Positions 5,403 to 11,148 of a stretch of 11,148 nt of DNA are shown piece after piece. Positions within the stretch are counted from its first letter, which is position 1. The number at the start of each line of letters is the position of its first letter. A program made the translations under genes and the position numbers. The notes under the pieces were generated by a model. The model was not told the DNA's origin. It saw only the letters and a list, made by a program, of their open reading frames with translations, and made no database searches. Source of the DNA: Sideroxyarcus sp045866275 (GTDB lineage: Bacteria; Pseudomonadota; Gammaproteobacteria; Burkholderiales; Gallionellaceae); contig BAAFRX010000031.1 in assembly GCA_045866275.1 (NCBI GenBank), positions 1 to 11,148 on the forward strand, given 5' to 3'.

Positions 5403-6413
5403 ATGACTGATTTAAAATTGAAGACTCTGGCGGTTGCCGTCCTGATGGGCGGCGCTTTGGCGGCCTCTCTGTCGGCGCACGCGGCAACACCACTGGTGGC
5501 TGTGGACGGTTCCAGCACGGTGTTTCCGATCACTGAGGCGGTGGCCGAGGATTTCCAGAAAGCCAAAAAGAACAAGGTGCATGTGACGGTCGGCGTTTCC
5601 GGCACGGGGGGCGGATTCAAGAAGTTCTGCCGTGGCGATACCGACATCTCCGATGCCTCGCGTCCCATCCTGCGCAAGGAAATGGACCTGTGCAAGGAGA
5701 ACGGCATCACCTACATCGAATTGCCGGTTGCCTTCGACGCGATGACGGTCGTCATCAATCCCAAAAACACCTGGGCAGAGAAGATGACGGTGGCCGAGCT
5801 GAAAATGATGTGGGAACCGGCTGCGCAGGGCAAGATCACGCGCTGGAACCAGATCAATCCGGCCTGGCCTGATGCGCCGTTGAAGCTGTTTGGTCCGGGT
5901 GCCGATTCCGGCACTTTCGATTACTTCACCGAAGCGATTGTGGGCAAATCCAAGTCCAGCCGCGGCGACTTTACCGCTTCCGAGGATGACAACGTCCTGG
6001 TGCAGGGTGTTTCGCGTGACGAGAATGCGCTGGGCTACTTTGGCTATGCATACTATGCGGAAAACAAGAAGAAGATGAAGGCGGTCGCCATCATTGAAAA
6101 AGACGGCAAGCCTGCGGTGTTGCCTTCTGTTGAAACCGTAATGAAAGGTACCTATCAGCCGTTGGCACGCCCGCTCTTCATTTACGTCAATGCGAAAGCT
6201 GCAGACAAGCCGGAAGTGGGAGAATTTGTGGAGTTCTACCTGAATAAGGCGGCCACCCTGACCAAGGAAGTGGGTTATGTACCGCTGGCTAAAGAGGATT
6301 ACAAGCTGGCGCTGAAAAACCTGAAAAGTCGCAAGACCGGCACCGGTTTTGGAGGCGAAGCCGAGGTGGGGGTGGAAATGAAAGATCTGCTGACTCGCGA
6401 AGGCAAACAATAA
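5403..6413 (+). CDS. pstS: Phosphate ABC transporter, periplasmic phosphate-binding protein PstS
   Basis: PstS captures phosphate in the periplasm and delivers it to the PstCA channel. The 336-residue protein has a Sec signal peptide with a hydrophobic core at about 8-23 and a likely cleavage site after SAHA (residue 27). Phosphate-binding segments are DGSSTVFP (35-42), SGTGGGFKKF (66-75), SDASRP (83-88) and DSGTFDYF (168-175). The GSST first loop places it in the PstS/SphX-like branch rather than the E. coli GAGATFP type. The ATG at 5403 follows TGAGGA (5393-5398) by four bases. A Pho box lies upstream and an intrinsic terminator immediately downstream, so it can be made in excess over the membrane subunits encoded next. 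Confidence 0.95.
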   Translation: MTDLKLKTLAVAVLMGGALAASLSAHAATPLVAVDGSSTVFPITEAVAEDFQKAKKNKVHVTVGVSGTGGGFKKFCRGDTDISDASRPILRKEMDLCKENGITYIELPVAFDAMTVVINPKNTWAEKMTVAELKMMWEPAAQGKITRWNQINPAWPDAPLKLFGPGADSGTFDYFTEAIVGKSKSSRGDFTASEDDNVLVQGVSRDENALGYFGYAYYAENKKKMKAVAIIEKDGKPAVLPSVETVMKGTYQPLARPLFIYVNAKAADKPEVGEFVEFYLNKAATLTKEVGYVPLAKEDYKLALKNLKSRKTGTGFGGEAEVGVEMKDLLTREGKQ

Positions 6414-6435
6414 TCCGCGTTTTGCTGGATTGACG

Positions 6436-6466
6436 ATGGCGGGGTCAGAACGGCCCCGCCATTTTT
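6436..6466 (+). terminator. Intrinsic terminator between pstS and pstC
   Basis: ATGGCGGGG (6436-6444) pairs exactly with CCCCGCCAT (6454-6462). It is extended by a T-G wobble and a C-G pair (6445-6446 with 6452-6453) around the loop AGAAC. Five T's (6462-6466) follow. This is a typical rho-independent terminator 22 bases after the pstS stop. It is expected to end or strongly reduce pstS transcription before pstCAB. Confidence 0.8.
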
Positions 6467-6510
6467 CATGGGATATTCCCGGAACGCGCATTCGTTTGTA
6501 ACAATCAACC

Positions 6511-6519
6511 TGTTAGAAT
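6511..6519 (+). promoter_or_regulatory. Possible extended -10 promoter for pstCAB
   Basis: TGTTAGAAT (6511-6519) fits the extended -10 form TG-N-TATAAT with one mismatch in the hexamer. The sequence 17 bases upstream (TTCGTT, 6491-6496) is a poor -35, which extended -10 promoters tolerate. It lies after the terminator and 43 bases before the pstC start. TTGTAAC (6496-6502) resembles one Pho half-site, but no correctly spaced partner is present. Confidence 0.4.
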
Positions 6520-6562
6520 GCCGACCTCGAATGAATTGCGGTGAGGGAAGCTGAGGCCAGAT

Positions 6563-7480
6563 ATGGAAAGAACATCAACAAGTACCCGATTTGCGCGCAA
6601 TCCCTGGGTGCATCGGCGGGAAAAGCTGGTCGAGGCTGTCATGTTCCTGGCCGCTTTCTCGGCGGTGGCCATCACCGTTTCCATCGTGGCCATCCTGTTG
6701 TACGAATCGATGGTTTTCTTTGAGCATGTCTCGTTGCTCGAATTCCTGACCAATACGCAATGGTCGCCGCTGTTCGAGAATCCGCAATACGGGGTCTTGC
6801 CGCTGGTGATGGGCACCCTGGTCACCTCGACGGTAGCCCTCTTGGTGGCGATTCCCATCGGCAGCATCATCGCCATCTATCTGTCCGAATTCGCGCCGCA
6901 CAAGGTGCGCGAGGTGGTCAAGCCCTTCCTTGAACTGCTTGCCAGCGTGCCGACCGTGGTGTTCGGCTATTTCGCCCTGCTGGTGGTTACCCCGCTGTTG
7001 CAAACCGTCATGCCGGAATTGCCGGGCTTCAACATGCTGGGACCGGGTATCGTGATCGGCATCATGATCATTCCCTACGTCTCGTCCCTGTCCGAAGATG
7101 CAATGAAGGCCGTGCCGATGGCGATGCGCGAAGGCTCCTACGCAATGGGTGCGACCCGTTTCCAAACCGCGCTGCGGGTGATCACGCCGGCTGCCATCTC
7201 GGGCATCATTTCGGCCTACATTCTGGGCATGTCGCGTGCGATCGGCGAAACCATGGTGGTGGCGATCGCCGCGGGCCAGCAGCCCAATTTTACCTTCGAC
7301 CCGACCGAGGCTGCGGCGACCATCACGGCCTATATCGTGCAGGTTGCCCTGGGGGATTTGCCGCACGGTTCGATCGGCTATCAAAGCATCTTCGCCGTCG
7401 GTCTGGTGCTGTTCCTGATGACGCTGGTCTTCAACATTCTGGGCCAAATCGTGCGTCAACGTTTCCGTGAGGTCTATTGA
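6563..7480 (+). CDS. pstC: Phosphate ABC transporter permease PstC
   Basis: PstC is one of the two inner-membrane channel subunits of the high-affinity phosphate importer. Its 305 residues show about six hydrophobic segments (near 27-47, 78-107, 131-147, 160-180, 214-236 and 275-295). The cytoplasmic EAA-type loop contacting PstB is at about 189-210 (REGSYAMGATR and following), with GMSRAIGET at 222-230 after it. The ATG at 6563 follows GAGG (6553-6556) by six bases. The stop is one base before the pstA start, so translation is probably coupled. The long gap to pstS, holding a terminator and a promoter-like sequence, suggests pstCAB forms its own unit. Confidence 0.95.
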   Translation: MERTSTSTRFARNPWVHRREKLVEAVMFLAAFSAVAITVSIVAILLYESMVFFEHVSLLEFLTNTQWSPLFENPQYGVLPLVMGTLVTSTVALLVAIPIGSIIAIYLSEFAPHKVREVVKPFLELLASVPTVVFGYFALLVVTPLLQTVMPELPGFNMLGPGIVIGIMIIPYVSSLSEDAMKAVPMAMREGSYAMGATRFQTALRVITPAAISGIISAYILGMSRAIGETMVVAIAAGQQPNFTFDPTEAAATITAYIVQVALGDLPHGSIGYQSIFAVGLVLFLMTLVFNILGQIVRQRFREVY

Positions 7481-7481
7481 A

Positions 7482-8417
7482 ATGGGCGAACAAAAAGACA
7501 CGAAACAGCTGCGCGCGCTGATCCGCCGGCTGAAGTTCAATGACTATATGTTTTCCCTGATCGGTCTGGTTTGCATGATGGTGGGCGTGGTCACCCTGCT
7601 CGGTCTGTTCACCAATTTGCTGCTCGACGGGCTGGAGCGTCTCAATTATGACTTCTTCACTTCGTTTCCCTCGCGGCGTGCGGCGCAGGCCGGCATCCTG
7701 TCGGCTTGGGTCGGTTCGGTGCTGGTGTTGCTGGTGACCGCCGTGGTGGCAGTGCCGATGGGGGTGGCGGCTGCGGTGTATCTCGAGGAGTACGCGCCGA
7801 AAAATCTGCTGACCTCCATCATCGAAATCAACGTCAGCAATCTGGCCGGTGTGCCTTCGATCATTTACGGCCTGCTGGCGCTGGGCCTGTTTGTTTATCA
7901 GCTGGATCTGGGGCAAAGTATCCTGACCGCCGGGCTGACCTTGGCGTTGCTGATTTTGCCCATCGTCATCGTGGCGACGCGCGAATCGCTGCGCACCATC
8001 CCGCGCGAGATTCGCGAGGCGGCCTATGCGCTGGGGACCACCCGCTGGCAGATGATACGCGACCATGTGCTACCCTATTCGCGCGGCGGCATCCTGACCG
8101 GGGTGATCATCGGCATGTCGCGCGCCATCGGCGAAACGGCGCCCATCATCACGATCGGCGCGCTGACGTTCATCGCCTTCCTGCCGCCGGTACCCTTCAC
8201 CGGTGAAGCGGGAGAGCCGGTCGCCGGCCTGTTCGATTGGCTGTTCTCGCCCTTCACGGTATTGCCGATCCAGATGTTCAACTGGGTGTCGCGGCCGGAG
8301 GAGGCCTTCCTGGTCAATGCGGCGGCGACCGGTGTGGTGATCATCACCATGACCCTGGCCATGAATGCGCTGGCGATTTATCTGCGTTATAAGATTCGTA
8401 AAAACATCAAATGGTAG
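7482..8417 (+). CDS. pstA: Phosphate ABC transporter permease PstA
   Basis: PstA pairs with PstC to form the transmembrane phosphate path. I place the start at ATG 7482 (311 residues) because GAGG (7469-7472) stands nine bases before it. An in-frame GTG at 7467 would only add five residues inside the pstC end. Hydrophobic segments appear near 22-48, 71-101, 118-140, 147-166, 203-235 and 278-301. The EAA loop is at about 175-198 (REAAYALGTTRWQ), followed by GMSRAIGETAPI (211-222), which parallels the PstC motif. pstB begins 12 bases after the stop. The pstC-pstA-pstB order is the conserved one. Confidence 0.95.
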   Translation: MGEQKDTKQLRALIRRLKFNDYMFSLIGLVCMMVGVVTLLGLFTNLLLDGLERLNYDFFTSFPSRRAAQAGILSAWVGSVLVLLVTAVVAVPMGVAAAVYLEEYAPKNLLTSIIEINVSNLAGVPSIIYGLLALGLFVYQLDLGQSILTAGLTLALLILPIVIVATRESLRTIPREIREAAYALGTTRWQMIRDHVLPYSRGGILTGVIIGMSRAIGETAPIITIGALTFIAFLPPVPFTGEAGEPVAGLFDWLFSPFTVLPIQMFNWVSRPEEAFLVNAAATGVVIITMTLAMNALAIYLRYKIRKNIKW

Positions 8418-8429
8418 GAGCGGGAATCA

Positions 8430-9224
8430 ATGATAACGACTGCTGAAAAGAGCCCGTCTGCGGTAGCCCTTAAAGCCGAAGTCAGGAATTTTAATTTCTA
8501 CTACGGCAAGGTGCAGGCCCTGAAGAACATCAACATGCCGATCGCCGAAAAACAGGTGACGGCGCTGATCGGTCCTTCCGGTTGCGGCAAATCGACTTTC
8601 TTGCGCAGCTTCAACCGCATGCACGATCTGTATCCCGGCAACCGCTACGAGGGCGAGATCATTCTGCATCCGGATGACATCAACATCGTCTCGCGCCAGG
8701 TCGATCCGCTGGAGGTGCGGATGCGCATCAGCATGGTATTCCAGAAGCCGAACCCGTTTCCCAAGTCGATCTACGAGAATGTTGCCTACGGCTTGCGCGT
8801 GCGCGGGGTGAGAAATCGCTACGATCTGGACGCCAAAGTGGAAGAAGCTCTGCGCGGTGCCGCGCTGTGGAATGAAGTCAAGGATCGGTTGAAAGGCCTG
8901 GCGTTCAATCTTTCGGGCGGCCAGCAGCAACGCTTGTGCATCGCTCGTGCGCTGGCCATCGATCCGGAACTGGTGCTGTTCGATGAACCGACTTCGGCGC
9001 TCGATCCGATTGCCACCAGCAGCATCGAGGAACTGGTGACCGAATTGAAGGAGAAGGTGGCGATCCTGATCGTGACCCACAACATGCAGCAGGCGGCGCG
9101 GGTATCCGATTACACGGCCTACATGTATTTGGGCAACCTGATCGAGTTCGGGGATACGAACAATGTGTTCACCAACCCGAAACGCAAGGAGACGGAAGAC
9201 TACATCACGGGCCGCTTCGGCTAG
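8430..9224 (+). CDS. pstB: Phosphate ABC transporter ATPase PstB
   Basis: PstB is the cytoplasmic ATPase that powers phosphate import through PstCA. All nucleotide-binding motifs are intact in 264 residues: Walker A GPSGCGKST (48-56), Q-loop Q105 (VFQKPNPFP), ABC signature LSGGQQQR (161-168), Walker B LVLFDEP (181-187) and switch H217 (VTHNMQ). The QKPNPFP segment and the short spacing typical of PstB support the phosphate assignment over other importers. The ATG at 8430 is preceded by AGGAG (8416-8420), which overlaps the pstA stop, suggesting coupling. In E. coli phoU follows pstB; here the next gene is tpiA after 148 bases, so PhoU must be encoded elsewhere or be absent. Confidence 0.97.
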   Translation: MITTAEKSPSAVALKAEVRNFNFYYGKVQALKNINMPIAEKQVTALIGPSGCGKSTFLRSFNRMHDLYPGNRYEGEIILHPDDINIVSRQVDPLEVRMRISMVFQKPNPFPKSIYENVAYGLRVRGVRNRYDLDAKVEEALRGAALWNEVKDRLKGLAFNLSGGQQQRLCIARALAIDPELVLFDEPTSALDPIATSSIEELVTELKEKVAILIVTHNMQQAARVSDYTAYMYLGNLIEFGDTNNVFTNPKRKETEDYITGRFG

Positions 9225-9310
9225 GTTATTCGTGGTGTTTTGCTGACCTTGTGCAGGCTGCTATCACGCAAACGGAAGTAATTCAACCCGCCATATAGGC
9301 ATTACATCGA

Positions 9311-9339
9311 TTGACCATGCGGCCATTCATCGGTAACAT
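9311..9339 (+). promoter_or_regulatory. Probable sigma70 promoter of the tpiA-secG unit
   Basis: TTGACC (9311-9316) and TAACAT (9334-9339) match the -35 at 5 of 6 and the -10 at 4 of 6 positions, with an exact 17-base spacer. Transcription would begin near 9346, about 27 bases before tpiA. No other convincing signal, and no terminator for pstB, is visible in 9225-9372, so read-through from pstB is also possible. Confidence 0.6.
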
Positions 9340-9372
9340 CGGGCAACTCGAATCGTCGAAAGAAAAAGTGTC

Positions 9373-10128
9373 ATGCGACGCAAGCTGGTAGTCGGAAACT
9401 GGAAGATGCACGGCAATCTCGCCCGCAACAAAGCGTTGCTGGAAGCCGTGCTGGCGGGAGTCAAGGAGTTGCGTGCCGCCGACTACGGCGTGTGCGTACC
9501 TTATCCCTATCTAGCGCAGGCCCAGTCGATGTTGCAGGGAAGCAATATCGCATGGGGCGCGCAGAATTTGAGCCAGCACGAGCAGGGCGCGTTCACCGGC
9601 GCGGTGGCCCCCGGCATGCTGGCCGACTTCGGGTGCCGCTATGTCATCATCGGCCACAGCGAGCGGCGCGCCCTGTTTCATGAGAGCAACGATATCGCGG
9701 CCGCCAAGTTCGACGCGGCGATCAAGTTCGGCATGACGCCGATTTTCTGCGTGGGCGAGACCCTGCAGGAGCGCGAAGACGGGGTGACCGAGCAAGTGGT
9801 GGCGCGTCAATTGGAAGTGGTGCTCAATCACGCCGGCGCGCAATCGGTGGCAAAGACAGTGATTGCGTACGAGCCGGTGTGGGCGATCGGCACCGGCAAG
9901 ACCGCGACCCCTGAACAGGCGCAGGCGGTGCACGCTTTCATTCGCAGCCGGGTGGCGCAACTAGACGGCAAAGTGGCCGGGGGATTGCGGATCCTCTACG
10001 GGGGCAGCATGAAACCGGGAAATGCAGCAGAGTTGATGGCGATGCCCGACATCGATGGCGGGCTGATCGGCGGTGCGTCGCTGGTGGCGGAAGAGTTTGT
10101 GGCGATCTGTCGCGCCGCGCAACAATAA
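9373..10128 (+). CDS. tpiA: Triosephosphate isomerase
   Basis: TpiA interconverts dihydroxyacetone phosphate and glyceraldehyde-3-phosphate in glycolysis and gluconeogenesis. The 251-residue length is normal for the family. Active-site residues are all present: N9 and K11 in GNWKMHG, H95 in IIGHSE and the catalytic base E167 in AYEPVWAIGTG. The flexible lid loop is at about 168-178, and the phosphate-binding YGGSMKP is at 209-215. The ATG at 9373 gives the usual short N-terminus, but its Shine-Dalgarno is weak (an A-rich GAAAGAAAAAG stretch). secG starts 18 bases after the stop; tpiA-secG is a common pairing in betaproteobacteria. Confidence 0.97.
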   Translation: MRRKLVVGNWKMHGNLARNKALLEAVLAGVKELRAADYGVCVPYPYLAQAQSMLQGSNIAWGAQNLSQHEQGAFTGAVAPGMLADFGCRYVIIGHSERRALFHESNDIAAAKFDAAIKFGMTPIFCVGETLQEREDGVTEQVVARQLEVVLNHAGAQSVAKTVIAYEPVWAIGTGKTATPEQAQAVHAFIRSRVAQLDGKVAGGLRILYGGSMKPGNAAELMAMPDIDGGLIGGASLVAEEFVAICRAAQQ

Positions 10129-10146
10129 CTAGCGTTGGAGTCAAGT

Positions 10147-10485
10147 GTGGAAACATTGGTCTGGGTGGTGCATGTGGTGACGGCAGTCATTCTGGTTGGT
10201 CTGGTTCTGGTACAGCACGGCAAGGGGGCCGACATGGGTGCGGCGTTTGGTTCCGGTTCGGCAGGTAGCCTTTTCGGCTCCAGCGGCTCGGCTAATTTCT
10301 TGAGCCGGAGCACTGCGGTTGCGGCCACTGTCTTTTTTATTACCAGTCTCACTTTGACCTATTTGTATGCGCAACCAGCGCAAGTGTCCGGGGTGATGGA
10401 CAGGGTTGATGTGAATACGTTGCAAAAGAGTGTGCCTGCCGCTGTCGATGCGCCTGATTCGAAGGTCAATCAAATACCCAAATAA
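10147..10485 (+). CDS. secG: Protein-export membrane protein SecG
   Basis: SecG is the small non-essential subunit of the SecYEG translocon and assists SecA-driven export. From GTG 10147 the product is 112 residues (E. coli 110). It has two transmembrane helices (about 3-22 and 54-75) and the conserved cytoplasmic loop QHGKGADMG (23-31) leading to FGSSGS (43-48). I prefer GTG 10147 over an in-frame TTG at 10135 because GGAG (10137-10140) lies six bases before the GTG, and the TTG would overlap that site. The C-terminal tail is polar and variable, as usual. tRNA-Leu begins 11 bases after the stop, as in the E. coli secG-leuU pair. Confidence 0.95.
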   Translation: METLVWVVHVVTAVILVGLVLVQHGKGADMGAAFGSGSAGSLFGSSGSANFLSRSTAVAATVFFITSLTLTYLYAQPAQVSGVMDRVDVNTLQKSVPAAVDAPDSKVNQIPK

Positions 10486-10496
10486 ATAGGTTACAT

Positions 10497-10583
10497 GCGG
10501 AGTTGGCGGAATTGGTAGACGCGCAGCCTTGAGGTGGCTGTGTCCGAAAGGACGTGTGGGTTCGAGTCCCATGCCCCGCACCA
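10497..10583 (+). tRNA. tRNA-Leu (anticodon GAG)
   Basis: The 87-base gene folds as a class II tRNA with encoded CCA (10581-10583). The acceptor is 10497-10503 with 10573-10579 and the discriminator is A10580. The anticodon stem CAGCC/GGCTG (10524-10528, 10536-10540) encloses loop TTGAGGT, giving anticodon GAG at 10531-10533 for CUC/CUU Leu codons. The long variable arm GTCC-GAAA-GGAC is at 10542-10553 and the T loop TTCGAGT at 10561-10567. The acceptor has an A-C mismatch (10501 with 10575) and a T-G wobble (10503 with 10573). It sits directly after secG and is probably processed from a shared transcript. Confidence 0.95.
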
Positions 10584-10681
10584 GATAACACAAAAACAAG
10601 AACCTTGGCAAAAGGTCGGAAAAACAGAAGCATCGCTTGGTAAGCCGCTATATCGCGGACTGATGGAGGGGGAGCATAAGC

Positions 10682-11038
10682 ATGTTGGAAAATTATTTTC
10701 CGGTACTGTTGTTCATCTGCATTGCTTTGGCGATCGGTATTGCGCCTCTGGTTCTGGGCCGGTTGCTTGGCCCGAATCGTCCTGACGAAAAAAAATTGTC
10801 TCCCTACGAGTGCGGCTTCGAGGCCTTCGAAGACGCGCGCATGAAATTTGACGTGCGTTTCTATCTGGTCGCCATCCTGTTCATCCTGTTCGATCTCGAG
10901 ATCGCTTTCCTGTTTCCCTGGGCCATCGTGCTCAAGGAAATCGGCACCTTCGGTTTTGTCTCCATGATGGTCTTCCTCGCCATCTTGGTGGTTGGCTTCA
11001 TCTACGAATGGATGAAGGGAGCGCTGGAGTGGGAGTAG
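10682..11038 (+). CDS. nuoA: NADH-quinone oxidoreductase subunit A (complex I)
   Basis: NuoA is a small membrane subunit of proton-pumping complex I, near the quinone site and the junction with the peripheral arm. The 118-residue protein has three transmembrane helices (about 6-27, 60-82 and 91-109). The signature loop SPYECGFEAF (40-49) is present, and the second helix carries the conserved acidic pair in LFDLEIAF (D71, E73). The ATG at 10682 follows GGAG (10671-10674) by seven bases within a purine-rich run. It normally opens the nuoA-N operon. I saw no convincing promoter in 10584-10681, so it may be transcribed from upstream. The 110 bases after it do not start a recognisable nuoB. Confidence 0.96.
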   Translation: MLENYFPVLLFICIALAIGIAPLVLGRLLGPNRPDEKKLSPYECGFEAFEDARMKFDVRFYLVAILFILFDLEIAFLFPWAIVLKEIGTFGFVSMMVFLAILVVGFIYEWMKGALEWE

Positions 11039-11148
11039 CAGCACGAGCAGGGAGCAGGGGCCCCGCGCAGCGGGGATGTGACCGTCCGCGAGTGCTGCCA
11101 GACGCCGACACGGTGAATTGGGTGGAACGGAATTTTGCCGAGGCGGCA
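11029..11148 (+). other. Unassigned open frame running off the right edge
   Basis: One + frame stays open from within the nuoA end to the window edge. It reads through the hairpin and ends with VNWVERNFAEAA. Possible starts are GTG 11029 (overlapping nuoA), GTG 11092 and GTG 11113; none has a good Shine-Dalgarno. The other two + frames stop here. The peptide does not resemble the usual NuoB start, in which a short N-terminus leads to a tryptophan-containing segment and then the iron-sulfur cysteines. It could be the start of a real gene, a divergent subunit or chance open sequence; with at most 40 codons I cannot decide. Confidence 0.2.
11061..11075. repeat. GC-rich hairpin after nuoA
   Basis: CCCCGC (11061-11066) pairs perfectly with GCGGGG (11070-11075) around GCA; a GGGG run stands just before it at 11057-11060. 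It lies 22 bases after the nuoA stop. No T-run follows, so it is not a standard intrinsic terminator. Confidence 0.55.

Noticed and set aside
6496..6516. TTGTAAC plus CTGTTAG as a second Pho box before pstC.
   Set aside because: The half-sites are 14 bases apart start to start instead of 11, and the first begins with T rather than C.
10605..10653. TTGGCA and CTATAT as a promoter for nuoA.
   Set aside because: The two are separated by 37 bases, and neither has a partner element at 16-18 bases.
11071..11085. RGCDR in the right-edge frame resembles RGCDR in NuoB.
   Set aside because: In NuoB this motif is deep in the protein and leads into VPVDIYVPGC; the residues here do not continue that way, so the match looks accidental.

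Overview
The window carries a housekeeping block of a proteobacterium, most probably a betaproteobacterium of the Nitrosomonadales/Gallionellaceae kind. That placement is an inference from the gene order rlmE-ftsH-folP-glmM and tpiA-secG-tRNA-Leu-nuoA, the GC-rich codon use and the protein sequences; I could not run a database search. All complete genes lie on the + strand. The only - strand material is at the left edge.

Left edge (1-232): a - strand yhbY whose N-terminal 30 codons look normal, after which the reading diverges and stops. About 75 bases further on, a new - strand gene starts behind a good Shine-Dalgarno. Only its first six residues (MKYSGI) are inside the window; they fit the start of an IS110-family transposase. 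I read this as an insertion sequence in yhbY.

233-5197: rlmE (23S rRNA 2'-O-methyltransferase), ftsH (membrane AAA+ protease), folP (dihydropteroate synthase) and glmM (phosphoglucosamine mutase). ftsH has a likely sigma70 promoter of its own overlapping the rlmE stop. Between folP and glmM lies a palindromic dispersed repeat that has supplied the last ~20 codons of folP and most of the glmM leader.

5198-9224: a phosphate-uptake locus, pstS-pstC-pstA-pstB. A Pho box with phoA-like spacing lies upstream of pstS, and an intrinsic terminator separates pstS (periplasmic binding protein) from pstCAB (membrane and ATPase subunits). No phoU follows pstB.

9225-11148: a sigma70-type promoter, tpiA, secG, tRNA-Leu(GAG) and nuoA (complex I). 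The last 110 bases contain a GC-rich hairpin and an open reading frame that does not look like the expected nuoB.

No intergenic stretch exceeds 300 bases; the longest (5198-5402) holds the glmM-end inverted repeat and the Pho box. Most of the window is ordinary core genome. The points worth a second look are the left-edge insertion with its sequestered ribosome-binding site, the repeat-derived FolP tail, the split pst transcription unit without phoU, and the unexplained right edge.
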